From assembly GCA_016786865.1 (NCBI GenBank), contig JAEUVE010000015.1, forward strand, positions 1 to 64,000: a stretch of 64,000 nt of DNA, written 5' to 3'. Shown here piece after piece: positions 18,551-27,466 of this stretch; within the stretch, counting starts at the first letter, position 1; the number at the start of each line of letters is the position of its first letter. Under the pieces are notes generated by a model. It was not told where the DNA came from. It ran no database searches and saw only the letters and a list, made by a program, of their open reading frames with translations. The translations under genes and the position numbers were made by a program. This stretch comes from Sediminibacterium sp. (GTDB lineage Bacteria > Bacteroidota > Bacteroidia > Chitinophagales > Chitinophagaceae).

Positions 18551-19291
18551 ATGAAACGGGTCATTATAGTTATTGTCTGCCTCATTGCGCTTAAAGGCCG
18601 AGCCCAGAATGCCACTGAAATTGTCCGGAAAATGGACGATAAAATGCGCGGAAAATCATCCCAGGCCGAATTAACCATTAAAACTGTAAGACCCAATTGG
18701 AGCCGGGAAATGCTTGTGAAATCCTGGATGAAAGAAGGGCATTATGCCATGATTCTTATACAAGCACCGGCAAAAGAAAAAGGGATTGTTTATCTGAAGC
18801 GTAAAAAGGAGGTTTGGAACTGGATTCCTGCGTTAGAACGAAGCATAAAATTACCGCCTTCTATGATGACCAACAGTTGGATGGGAACAGATTTTACGAA
18901 CGATGATCTGGTGAAAGAATCCTCAGCGGTAGATGACTATTACCACAAAATCATTAAAGACACGATAATTGATAAAAGAGACTGTTACCTTATTGAATTT
19001 CTCCCGAAACCCAGCACGGCAGTAGTCTGGGGTAAAATATTGGTTGCCATCGACAAAAAAGATTTTATAGAAATGTATTCTGAGTTCTATGATGAGGAAG
19101 GAAGGCTGATTAACGTAATGATTGCCCACGACATCAAAATGATGGATGGAAGGCTGATTCCCACACATATAGAAATGATTCCTGTAGATAAAAAAGGACA
19201 AAAGACCGAACTGTTTTACAGAACAGTTCTGTTCAACCGAAATATAGAAGATAACTTTTTTACGCTGGAGCGGATGAAACTATTAAACTAA
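18551..19291 (+). CDS. LolA-like outer-membrane lipoprotein/lipid carrier
   Basis: The 246-residue protein has an N-terminal signal (cleavage near KGRAQ) and a LolA-fold domain of the PF17131 type (ATEIVRKMDDKMRGKSS, SREMLVKSWMKEGHYAMILIQAP, KEVWNWIPALERSIKLP, MGTDFTNDDL). Proteins of this fold carry lipid-like ligands through the periplasm, and members often sit beside RND or ABC transporters. One base separates its stop from the first permease gene. It is therefore the likely periplasmic shuttle of the five-gene operon. It is not the housekeeping LolA type, judging by length and motifs. Confidence 0.8.
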   Translation: MKRVIIVIVCLIALKGRAQNATEIVRKMDDKMRGKSSQAELTIKTVRPNWSREMLVKSWMKEGHYAMILIQAPAKEKGIVYLKRKKEVWNWIPALERSIKLPPSMMTNSWMGTDFTNDDLVKESSAVDDYYHKIIKDTIIDKRDCYLIEFLPKPSTAVVWGKILVAIDKKDFIEMYSEFYDEEGRLINVMIAHDIKMMDGRLIPTHIEMIPVDKKGQKTELFYRTVLFNRNIEDNFFTLERMKLLN

Positions 19292-19292
19292 C

Positions 19293-20510
19293 ATGTTTAT
19301 TTTAAAACTAGCATGGAAAAATTTGTGGCGCAACCGGGTCAGATCTGCGATTACAATGGCGGCTATTTTCTTTGCAGTACTGCTCTCGGTATTAACCAGT
19401 AGTTTAAAAAATGGCATCTTCGACAACCTGATCAACAACCTGGTGGGCTTATACTCAGGTTACATTCAAATTCACCGGAAGGGGTATTGGGACGACCAGC
19501 TGCTCGATAATGCATTGCAAACTTCCTCATCTGCAGAAAAGAAAATTTTGTCCAATAGAAATGTGCTTCACCTTTCTGCAAGACTGGAGTCTTTTGCGCT
19601 GGCCTCTACCGGAGAAATAACCAAGGGTTGCAAAATCATTGGCATCAATCCCTTTGAGGAAAACAATATAACCCTTTTAGCTTCGAAACTCATACAGGGG
19701 AAATATCTGAAAGAAAAAGACAATGGTATACTGGTAGCCGAGGGTTTCCTGAAAAGAGTCAGATTACATTTAAATGATACCCTCATACTGTTGGGTCAGG
19801 GATATCATGGTAGTACTGCAGCCGGAAAATATCCGATAAAAGGCATTGTTCGTTTTGGTCTGGCCGACTTGAACAACAATGTAATCTATATGCCGCTGCT
19901 GCTAGCTCAGGATATGTATGGTGCACAAAATATGGCAACCAGTTATGCGTTGTCTTTAAGCAACGCCAAAGAATTAGATATTACAGCAAATGAACTGCGC
20001 CGTTCGTTGAGTGAAACTTACGAAGTGATGACATGGGAAGAAATGATGCCCGATATAAAACAGCACATCAGTAGCGACACGCAAAGCATGCTGGTTGTTC
20101 AGACTATTCTATACTTATTAATTTCATTTGGCATTTTTGGAACCCTTTTAATGATGATGGCCGAAAGAAAATATGAACTGGGAATGTTGGTAGCAATCGG
20201 CATGAAAAAGGCCAGGCTGGCATGGTTACTGCTGCTTGAATCTGTAATGACAGTATTCCTGGGTTGTATTGCCGGAATTGCAGCAAGCATTCCGGTTGTG
20301 TATTATTTTAACAGGTATCCAATCCGGATAACCGGTGATATGGCAAAAGCATATGAACAGTTTGGATTCGAGGCAATATTTCCCACTTCGCTTGGCCTTT
20401 CTAATTTTATTTCTCAAGGTGTTATTGTGTTGTTGATCGGGTTGGCATTGTCCCTATATCCCGTTTATACTGTCTGGAAACTTAATCCGGTGGAAGCAAT
20501 GAAAAAATAG
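19293..20510 (+). CDS. ABC transporter permease (FtsX/MacB_PCD, LolC/E-like) 1
   Basis: The 405-residue inner-membrane protein opens with the coupling helix and TM1 (WKNLWRNRVRSAITMAAIFFAV). A periplasmic MacB_PCD domain follows (about 45-260), then three C-terminal membrane segments ending KLNPVEAMKK. This is the LolC/LolE topology, a type VII (mechanotransmission) ABC permease that extracts substrate from the inner-membrane outer leaflet rather than moving it through a channel. It is followed 8 bp later by a second, divergent permease, so the pair probably forms a heterodimer as LolC and LolE do. Confidence 0.88.
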   Translation: MFILKLAWKNLWRNRVRSAITMAAIFFAVLLSVLTSSLKNGIFDNLINNLVGLYSGYIQIHRKGYWDDQLLDNALQTSSSAEKKILSNRNVLHLSARLESFALASTGEITKGCKIIGINPFEENNITLLASKLIQGKYLKEKDNGILVAEGFLKRVRLHLNDTLILLGQGYHGSTAAGKYPIKGIVRFGLADLNNNVIYMPLLLAQDMYGAQNMATSYALSLSNAKELDITANELRRSLSETYEVMTWEEMMPDIKQHISSDTQSMLVVQTILYLLISFGIFGTLLMMMAERKYELGMLVAIGMKKARLAWLLLLESVMTVFLGCIAGIAASIPVVYYFNRYPIRITGDMAKAYEQFGFEAIFPTSLGLSNFISQGVIVLLIGLALSLYPVYTVWKLNPVEAMKK

Positions 20511-20518
20511 TTGAGCAT

Positions 20519-21733
20519 ATGCTATTAAAAATATCCTGGCGAAATATTTGGCGTAACAAGATGCGCAGTCTTGTTATCATGTTATCTGTTGCCATAGGAT
20601 TATTTGCCGGAATCATGGTATTGGCTATCTACAAGGGTGTAATGCGCAGCAGAATTAAAACAGTTATTTATGCAGAAACAGGACACATACAAATACACGA
20701 TACCAGCTTTAAAAAAGACTATGAGCCTGGATTTACTATTCGGAATGGGGTATCGATTGTAAATGAAATTCAAAAATATCCCGAAATAAAGACCGTGGCT
20801 ACCAGAACCATTACCATGGGCATGCTGTCTACCACTACTGGTAGTTCGGGTATTCAGATTAACGGAGTTATTCCGGAACAGGAGCATCTGGCATCACAAT
20901 TAAATCAAAAAATCAATGAGGGGGCCGGATTTAATCCAAATAAGCACCACGAAGTATTGATTGGGAAAAAACTGGCTAAAAAAATGAAGCTGCAAATGGG
21001 CAGCAAACTGGTACTGACCTGTACAGACAGTTCCAACAACATTATTGCATCCGCGTTCCGGGTTGCTGCAATTTATGAATCGGACAATGCCCCTTTAGAT
21101 GAAAAAAATGTATACATAAGACAAACAGAACTAAATGAAATGCTCGGCATCGGTAAGGAGTTTCATGAAATTGTCGTCCTTTTACACAAGGATGAAGCGC
21201 TGGAACAGGTAGAGAAAAAACTGAAAGATCAATACCCGAATTACCTGACAGAAAACTGGAAAATCATTTCTCCGGAAACCGATTTAATGGTAGGTACAGT
21301 AGACATCACTTCATATATCATAATGGCCATTATCCTCTTTGCATTGGCATTTGGTATTATCAATACCATGTTGATGGGCATTTTAGAAAGAACCAAAGAA
21401 ATCGGCATGATGATGGCATTGGGCATGAACCGTTTAAAGCTGTTCATTTTGGTATTGATGGAAACATTTTTTCTCACTATAACAGGCGCTCCAATTGGGC
21501 TGTTTATTAGTTGGGGGGTTACAGGCTATTATAATACACATGGTATCAACTGGAGCAGCAGGGGAAAGGAAATGATGAGCAGCTTTGGTTTTAATACAAC
21601 CATTTATCCTGAATTTCCGGATGAAAAGATAATGATGACGCTGTTTTTTGTGGTTTTAACGGCCATGCTCTCCTGTATTTATCCCGCTATGAAAGCATTG
21701 AAACTAAAACCGGTTGATGCATTAAGAAAATAA
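20519..21733 (+). CDS. ABC transporter permease (FtsX/MacB_PCD, LolC/E-like) 2
   Basis: The 404-residue protein shares the layout of the preceding gene: SWRNIWRNKMRSLVIMLSVAIG at the start, a large periplasmic domain, then three membrane segments from about 270, with the cytoplasmic ERTKEIGMMMALGM coupling segment and a C-terminal LKPVDALRK. Sequence divergence from the first permease suggests an obligate heterodimer rather than a recent duplication. It lies 11 bp upstream of the ATPase gene. The substrate is unknown. Lipoprotein or lipid extraction is inferred from the LolA-like partner. Confidence 0.88.
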   Translation: MLLKISWRNIWRNKMRSLVIMLSVAIGLFAGIMVLAIYKGVMRSRIKTVIYAETGHIQIHDTSFKKDYEPGFTIRNGVSIVNEIQKYPEIKTVATRTITMGMLSTTTGSSGIQINGVIPEQEHLASQLNQKINEGAGFNPNKHHEVLIGKKLAKKMKLQMGSKLVLTCTDSSNNIIASAFRVAAIYESDNAPLDEKNVYIRQTELNEMLGIGKEFHEIVVLLHKDEALEQVEKKLKDQYPNYLTENWKIISPETDLMVGTVDITSYIIMAIILFALAFGIINTMLMGILERTKEIGMMMALGMNRLKLFILVLMETFFLTITGAPIGLFISWGVTGYYNTHGINWSSRGKEMMSSFGFNTTIYPEFPDEKIMMTLFFVVLTAMLSCIYPAMKALKLKPVDALRK

Positions 21734-21744
21734 AAATATTTTTC

Positions 21745-22464
21745 ATGAAAACAGTTATAGACGCACATAATATTTCTAAAGTATACAATAAAGACAAGAT
21801 TCCTGTGTACGCCATCAACAATGTTCATCTGCACATTGAACTGGGGGAATTCACTGCTTTGGTAGGTCCATCCGGTTCAGGAAAAACAACTTTACTGAAT
21901 TTAATTGGAGGGCTGGATACCCCGGATGCAGGAAAAATCGAGATCAATGGCACTGATATTACCGCACTGCGTTCGAACGAATTGATCGATTTCAGACTAA
22001 AAAATATTGGCTTTGTTTTTCAGTCCTTTAACCTGATACCAGTACTGACTGCAGAAGAGAATGTGGCATTTATCATGGAACTACAAGGAATGAGCAAAGC
22101 GGAACGACAGAACAGAATCAAAACGCTTTTTGGTCAGATTGGCCTGGAAGATAAACTAAACAGCAGACCGTCTCAACTGTCGGGTGGCCAGCAACAACGC
22201 GTGGCTGTAGCAAGGGCGTTGGCATCCAAACCGCAATTTGTTCTGGCAGACGAACCTACAGCCAACCTGGATACAGCCTCTGCCAACAAATTGATGGATA
22301 TCATGGCATTGCTGAATAAAGAAGAACAAATGACTTTTATTTTCTCTACACACGACCCTCGGGTTATAGAAAGAGCAAGAAGGGTTATTACGCTTGTAGA
22401 TGGCAGCATTGTTTCGGATACGGCTCAGGTAAACATCTATTCAACCAACGGGCATGAAAAATGA
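21745..22464 (+). CDS. ABC transporter ATPase (LolD/MacB family)
   Basis: The 239-residue nucleotide-binding subunit has Walker A GPSGSGKTTLL, Q-loop FQSFNLIP, signature LSGGQQQRVAVARAL, Walker B FVLADEPTANLD and H-loop STHDPRV, all intact. It belongs to the LolD/MacB/FtsE group that drives FtsX-type permeases. The last 4 bp overlap the start of the barrel gene (ATGA), tying the ATPase to the outer-membrane component. Together with the two permeases it forms the energy-coupled inner-membrane part of the 18.5-23.6 kb operon. Confidence 0.95.
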   Translation: MKTVIDAHNISKVYNKDKIPVYAINNVHLHIELGEFTALVGPSGSGKTTLLNLIGGLDTPDAGKIEINGTDITALRSNELIDFRLKNIGFVFQSFNLIPVLTAEENVAFIMELQGMSKAERQNRIKTLFGQIGLEDKLNSRPSQLSGGQQQRVAVARALASKPQFVLADEPTANLDTASANKLMDIMALLNKEEQMTFIFSTHDPRVIERARRVITLVDGSIVSDTAQVNIYSTNGHEK

Positions 22465-23609
22465 GAATTGTCCTCACGATCATATTATTACTTAACCTGT
22501 ACTTTATTCTACCTGCACAAGATTCGAGTGTGCAGAAAAAATTTGAACTGAATGGATATATCAAAGCTGTAGAAATGTATCGCTTTGATAAAATGAACCA
22601 TATGAATTTTGCCAGCCACCTGATTCATAACAGAGTTAATTTTAAATGGAAGCCAAATAAAACAGTTTCGTTCACTGCAGAATTACGCAACCGGGTGTTT
22701 TTGGGTGAGCAAATACGTATGGTACCCGGTTTTGTTGAAGGCTTGCGCAATGAGCAGGAATACCTGAATTTACAGAAAGCCTGGATTCAGGGAAAAGATG
22801 TGGTATTTCATACAAATATCGAAAGGCTCTACGTTGATTTTAAAAAAAGAAACTGGGACCTGCGTCTTGGAAGACAACGAATCAATTGGGGAATTGCAAC
22901 AACCTGGAATCCAAACGACATCTTCAACGCATATAATTTTCTGGATGTTGATTATATAGAACGCCCCGGCACAGATGCCGCCAGTTTACATCTGAAAACA
23001 TCCGATAATGCTAATATAGAATTTGTTTACAGTTCTGTAGCAAATAAAAAAAGTATTGTTGCTTCGCGCTTTTCCATCAACAAATGGAATTACGATTTTC
23101 AATTGATTGCAGGTTTGTACCAGGGAGTTTTTACAATGGGGACGGGTTGGGCTGGCAATATTCATAATGCCGGATTTAAAGGAGAGGTTCAGTATTATTC
23201 CGGCAATAAGCAAATAAAAAATCTATTAAACGCTGCTATTGGATTGGATTATATGTTTAAAAAAGGATGGTATGTAAGTTTAGGGGGCTTGTACAATAGC
23301 AATGGAATCAACAGCGAAATCAGTAACTGGCAAAACCTGGATTTAAAATTATCTGCCCGAAATCTGATGCCGGGAAAATGGAGCTATATCACCACAGTAC
23401 AAAAAGAAATTACGCCATTGTTTTCTGCAGGAACCAGTTTTGTGTATTCACCTAAACTCAATCTGATCATATGGATGCCTAGCATTAGCTACAATATTTC
23501 CTCCACACTGGATGCAGATTTAATTTATCAATCCTTTTATTTAAAGAATGAAGGGCATTTAACTGGTGTAACAGATATTGGCTTCATCCGGTTGCGTTAC
23601 AGTTTTTAA
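22461..23609 (+). CDS. Outer-membrane beta-barrel protein of the LolA/ABC operon
   Basis: The 382-residue protein has a signal peptide (MRIVLTIILLLNLYFILPAQ). Alternating-residue beta strands follow and end in an aromatic C-terminus (FIRLRYSF), the usual sign of a BAM-assembled barrel. Motifs such as LRLGRQRINWG and NPNDIF resemble the DUF1302/alginate-export-type porins found beside lipid exporters. It overlaps the ATPase gene by 4 bp and the convergent methyltransferase gene by 4 bp. It would be the exit point, or outer-membrane acceptor, of the substrate carried by the LolA-like protein (inference). Confidence 0.75.
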   Translation: MRIVLTIILLLNLYFILPAQDSSVQKKFELNGYIKAVEMYRFDKMNHMNFASHLIHNRVNFKWKPNKTVSFTAELRNRVFLGEQIRMVPGFVEGLRNEQEYLNLQKAWIQGKDVVFHTNIERLYVDFKKRNWDLRLGRQRINWGIATTWNPNDIFNAYNFLDVDYIERPGTDAASLHLKTSDNANIEFVYSSVANKKSIVASRFSINKWNYDFQLIAGLYQGVFTMGTGWAGNIHNAGFKGEVQYYSGNKQIKNLLNAAIGLDYMFKKGWYVSLGGLYNSNGINSEISNWQNLDLKLSARNLMPGKWSYITTVQKEITPLFSAGTSFVYSPKLNLIIWMPSISYNISSTLDADLIYQSFYLKNEGHLTGVTDIGFIRLRYSF

Positions 23610-24226
23610 ACTTTGCGCATAAAACTGCAGAAGAGAAAATTCTGTGTAGTATTAAAAGGTGTTGCGTGTTCTTCTTCGATACATTTTACTCTGTGAAATT
23701 TTTCTTCAAAACGACGCGACATAGAAGCAGCCGTGTATTGTTTTATTTCAAGGCCGCTGCATTTTTTAGGACCACTCTCAGAAAAAGTGCCCAGGATCAG
23801 ATAGCCACCGGGCTTAATTCCTTTTTCTGCATTATTTACATATTGTTCAATTCTTTCCGGAGTAGTCAGAAAATGAAAAGCAGCCCGATCGTGCCAGAAA
23901 TCAAACTGAACCGGCGGTTCAAAGTCTACCACATCGGAAACAATCCAATGCACTTTACCAGCATTATTTCCAAGTCTTTGCCTGGCCCTGTTCAATGCAT
24001 TTTCCGAAATGTCGAGTACATATATATTTTGATATCCGCGTTCAATCAACACATCTACCAGGTGACTGTCTCCCCCGCCAATATCGATGATATGGGCACC
24101 CAGAGGAAGGTTAAATAGATCAAGAAATGCAACTGATGTTGCAGGATACGCCTGAAACCAGCTGAATTCCGTTTCTGGTTTTGTAGAAAAAACCTTTTCC
24201 CAGTGCTCCTTATCTATTGCTGACAT
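23606..24226 (-). CDS. Class I SAM-dependent methyltransferase
   Basis: The 206-residue protein has motif I (IIDIGGGDSHLVDVL, about 46-60) and an acidic end of strand 2 (YVLDISENAL), then IVSDVVDF and FDFWHDRAAFHFL. The last motif is typical of thiopurine/thiol-methyltransferase-like proteins of Bacteroidota and Proteobacteria. The substrate is unknown. It is convergent with the barrel gene, the two stop regions overlapping by 4 bp, and is transcribed alone. The start gives MSAIDKEHWEKVFSTK, a conserved-looking N-terminus. Confidence 0.85.
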   Translation of the reverse strand: MSAIDKEHWEKVFSTKPETEFSWFQAYPATSVAFLDLFNLPLGAHIIDIGGGDSHLVDVLIERGYQNIYVLDISENALNRARQRLGNNAGKVHWIVSDVVDFEPPVQFDFWHDRAAFHFLTTPERIEQYVNNAEKGIKPGGYLILGTFSESGPKKCSGLEIKQYTAASMSRRFEEKFHRVKCIEEEHATPFNTTQNFLFCSFMRKV

Positions 24227-24445
24227 ATTAATTGTTTAACGGTTTATATTGTGTAAGACCAGCAAAAATGATTTATAATATTGAATTACAATAACATTTG
24301 CATATAAATTATATTAAATATAAAGAATTTTCAGGTTCTTTCTCTTTAAAATCAACTTAAAATAAGCCAAAATCAAAAAAAATTTGCCGGGATATGTCAG
24401 CCAATCTTAACTTTGAAATACAAAGTACTTTTTAAAATTATCAAA

Positions 24446-25081
24446 ATGGATAAAAACCAGGAACATTTAGAAGCCATCCGGGATATCCGGACGCTGATGG
24501 AACGTTCGTCCCGTTTTTTACCGCTGAGCGGTCTTTCCGGAATACTGATCGGGGTTTGGGCGCTTGTGTGTACAGCTATTGCGTATTCCTTACTTGGGAT
24601 TTCAATCCAGGATCCTGGGTATCATACATTGTTATTAGAAAATGGGCAACTCAGCACATCCAAATTTCCCCTACTGCTGGCAGATTTTATGGTCGTACTT
24701 ATCATTGCCCTCTCTACCGGAATGTTCATGGCAATGCGAAAAGCAAAAAAAATGAACCTGCCTGTATGGGACGCAACAGCCAGGCGCATGCTGACCAATC
24801 TTGCCATACCGCTGGTCGCTGGTGGCCTCTATTGCCTGATCCTGCTTTATCGCGGTGAAATATCGTTGATTGCTCCTGCCACCCTTTTATTTTACGGACT
24901 TGCTTTACTCAATGCCAGTAAATACACCATTAACGAGATGCGTTTTTTGGGTATACTCGAAATCTCAACTGGTTTACTGGGTACGCTTTTTGCAGACTTC
25001 GGTCTCCTGTTCTGGGCCCTGGGCTTTGGAATACTCCACATCGTGTACGGAATCCTGATCTACTATAAATACGAGAAGTGA
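24446..25081 (+). CDS. Four/five-TM membrane protein of a wHTH-DUF4153 operon
   Basis: The start at 24446 (MDKNQEHLEAIRDIRTLMERSS) is preferred to an ATG 11 codons upstream. The 211-residue protein has a short amphipathic N-terminus followed by about six hydrophobic segments (LSGILIGVWALVC, FMVVLIIALSTGMF, LLFYGLALLNAS, LLGTLFADFGLLFWAL). No enzymatic motif is seen. Its stop overlaps the GTG start of a wHTH gene, an arrangement repeated in many Bacteroidota genomes, where this membrane protein precedes the regulator. It may be a partner that controls the regulator (inference). Confidence 0.75.
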   Translation: MDKNQEHLEAIRDIRTLMERSSRFLPLSGLSGILIGVWALVCTAIAYSLLGISIQDPGYHTLLLENGQLSTSKFPLLLADFMVVLIIALSTGMFMAMRKAKKMNLPVWDATARRMLTNLAIPLVAGGLYCLILLYRGEISLIAPATLLFYGLALLNASKYTINEMRFLGILEISTGLLGTLFADFGLLFWALGFGILHIVYGILIYYKYEK

Positions 25082-25380
25082 AAAACTATATCGACGATAT
25101 CAATAAAGCATTTGAAAGCAGGGTTCGGCTGGGTATTATGTCGATACTCATGGTAAATGATTTCATGGACTTCCCTTCCCTGAAAGAACAGCTTCAAATA
25201 ACAGACGGCAATCTGGCTAGCCATTTAGCAGCGCTTGAAAAACTGGAATATATTTCTGTAAGCAAACAGTTTATTGGAAAAAAACCCAATACTTCTTATG
25301 CAGCAACCGATATTGGCAGGAAAGCATTTAGCGAACACCTGAACGCACTTGAACGTTTGATCAGCATATCCGGCCAATAA
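25078..25380 (+). CDS. Winged-helix transcriptional regulator (MarR/ArsR-like, PF13601 type)
   Basis: The 100-residue protein starts with GTG overlapping the upstream stop (GTGA). The fold is a compact wHTH: INKAFESRVRLGIMSIL, a recognition region DGNLASHLAALEKLEYI, and a wing with IGKKPNTSYAATDIGRKAF. This family typically binds its own operon promoter and has no separate ligand domain. It is sandwiched between two membrane-protein genes on one transcript, so it probably controls this operon. DNA contacts are inferred, not shown. Confidence 0.85.
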   Translation: MKNYIDDINKAFESRVRLGIMSILMVNDFMDFPSLKEQLQITDGNLASHLAALEKLEYISVSKQFIGKKPNTSYAATDIGRKAFSEHLNALERLISISGQ

Positions 25381-25414
25381 TCCTCTTTAAACACAATATC
25401 TAAATAAATAAAAA

Positions 25415-26698
25415 ATGAAAACCACCGCTAATGTAACTGAAGAATTCAGCGTTGTTAAAGATGGCATTCTTCTCAATATAGATAATCCCGGAAAAATGGA
25501 GGCATTATTCAGAAAGAATAAGCAATCATTCCAGCATGTTTTTAATTTGCTCTATCCGGAAATAAAAGATCACCTCGGTGCACAATTCTGGAAGGAAAGA
25601 CTCAACCAGCAACAGGAAGAAATCAACTGGGGCAAAAAATCCGATTTGATTTTTATTGCCTGCACAGCATTGCTTACCGGCCTGATTGCCCAGATTCCCC
25701 AATTTACCGGTCTCCGTCCCGATACTTTTTATGCACGGAACATCTCTATACTGGTTTTTCCGGCGCTAATTGTGTTTTTTGCAAAACAACAACAACTGCC
25801 ACTCAGTAAATGGCTCATATTGCTGATTCCAGCAGCTATTACGGCAGTATATATGAACAGCTTACCCTATGATGATCACAGCAACACGTTTGTGCTGGCT
25901 GCGATCCATATGCCAATATTTCTATGGGCGGTATTGGGCTATGCATTCACCGGAGGCAATTTAAATGCATCAACGAAAAAGACTGAATTCCTTCACTTTA
26001 ACGGCAATTTTGTAGTGATGACTGCGATCATTTTCCTTGCAGGCTTACTGTTCAGTGGAATTACTGTGGGATTGTTTGAATTGATTGGGATAAACATCAA
26101 AGATTTTTATGTAGAAAATATTGCCGCCTGGGGGCTTACTGCCATTCCAATATTAGCTACCTATTTAGTGCAGACCAATCCGCAACTGGTGAATAAAATT
26201 TCTCCATTAATTGCACGCATCTTTACCCCCTTGGTTTTAATTACCCTCATCTCATTTTTATCTACTGTATTATTTACCGGAAAAAGTCTTTACAACGATA
26301 GAAATTTCTTATTGGTCTTCAATGGATTATTAATTGGCGTTGTAGCTATTATTGTTTTTTCCATTTCAGAAACTTCAAAAAACATTCAAAAATCCTTTGG
26401 CATATATTTATTATTTGCGCTGTCTGCATTAACCATTTTAGCAGATGCATTGGCTGTTTCCGCTATTTTATTCCGCATTTTCGAATATGGAATCAGTCCG
26501 AACAGGCTGGCAGTTTTAGGTGGGAACCTGCTCATTTTCATCAACCTGATTTTTGTAGCTCGGAAATTATTTCTGGCAATCAGGGGCAAACAGGAAATAC
26601 ACGAAATCGAAAATATTATTGCACTGCTCATTCCCAGCTATGGAATTTGGGCTGCCCTGGTTGGCTTTGTTTTTCCTTTATTGTTTCAGTTTAAGTAA
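25415..26698 (+). CDS. DUF4153 multi-pass membrane protein
   Basis: The 427-residue protein has a soluble N-terminal stretch (about 1-80) followed by about ten hydrophobic segments, typical of DUF4153 proteins. Conserved-looking pieces include FQHVFNLLYPEI, LITLISFLSTVLFTGKSLYNDRNFLLVFNGLLIG-type helices and SISETSKNIQKSFG. The function of DUF4153 is not established. It follows the wHTH gene by 34 bp and is convergent with a methyltransferase gene, the two ends overlapping by 8 bp. It is part of the small membrane/regulator operon. Confidence 0.8.
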   Translation: MKTTANVTEEFSVVKDGILLNIDNPGKMEALFRKNKQSFQHVFNLLYPEIKDHLGAQFWKERLNQQQEEINWGKKSDLIFIACTALLTGLIAQIPQFTGLRPDTFYARNISILVFPALIVFFAKQQQLPLSKWLILLIPAAITAVYMNSLPYDDHSNTFVLAAIHMPIFLWAVLGYAFTGGNLNASTKKTEFLHFNGNFVVMTAIIFLAGLLFSGITVGLFELIGINIKDFYVENIAAWGLTAIPILATYLVQTNPQLVNKISPLIARIFTPLVLITLISFLSTVLFTGKSLYNDRNFLLVFNGLLIGVVAIIVFSISETSKNIQKSFGIYLLFALSALTILADALAVSAILFRIFEYGISPNRLAVLGGNLLIFINLIFVARKLFLAIRGKQEIHEIENIIALLIPSYGIWAALVGFVFPLLFQFK

Positions 26699-27326
26699 GT
26701 GAATTTATTAGTACCACTATTCTGATTTCCACCAGCTGCCCACGTTCGGGCACCATTTCTAAAACAGACGTTTTTACAAATGGTGCCAATGCAGTTACAA
26801 ATGGGCTGGCCGTAATACGCTGGGGCGTGGAGAGCAGAATGGTGGTATCCTGATCGAGCAAGTTCCGTATGAGCGACAGCAGCGAGTTAAACTGATCAGG
26901 TGCATAGTTGATATCACTTAACAGAATCGTATCTGCCTGGATATGCTCCGGAAAATGATTCCAGTCTATCTGCATTGCCCGTACATTTTTAAAACCCAGG
27001 TATTCAATATTTTTTTGCACAAGCAGAATCGCCTCAGGATCATAATCACTGATAAGAATGCCGGAGGCCAATGGAGCAGCAAAAAAGGAGGGCAGTCCAA
27101 TACCCGCACCCAATTCCAGTATCTGTTTGTTGGTGATCCAACCCGGGTTGCTTTTAAGAAAAGAAACCATACCTATAGCAGATGGCCAGATCTTTGCCCA
27201 AAAAGGGAATTTAGTAGTAGAATCTGCGGCAAGCAGTTGCTCATAAACCGGCTTTATGCGTTCAGGATCAGGCACATATATTTTCAGTTCACCCTCCGTT
27301 TCTGTTAACTGATGTGGATAGCGCAT
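26691..27326 (-). CDS. Methyltransferase of the NNMT/lysine-methyltransferase-like family
   Basis: The 211-residue class I methyltransferase has FPFWAKIWPSAIGM, the SAM motif ILELGAGIGLPS, DYDPEAILLVQKN, IDWNHFP, and the post-I motif DTILLSDINYAP. This pattern is characteristic of the PF10294-type protein-lysine N-methyltransferases, with the D-I-N-Y motif standing where the eukaryotic members have DxxY. The target protein is unknown. It is monocistronic and convergent with the DUF4153 gene. Confidence 0.8.
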   Translation of the reverse strand: MRYPHQLTETEGELKIYVPDPERIKPVYEQLLAADSTTKFPFWAKIWPSAIGMVSFLKSNPGWITNKQILELGAGIGLPSFFAAPLASGILISDYDPEAILLVQKNIEYLGFKNVRAMQIDWNHFPEHIQADTILLSDINYAPDQFNSLLSLIRNLLDQDTTILLSTPQRITASPFVTALAPFVKTSVLEMVPERGQLVEIRIVVLINSLT

Positions 27327-27466
27327 AGATACAAGTTGTGTTCCTGCAAGATATTGCTTCCAAACTGCACTTATTACAAGACTAGCATTATTTACATTGC
27401 CAGAACAGTTGCGGACCGGTTTACTGCTGACAAAATCTTACTAACTTCATGTTATAAAAATGCAAC

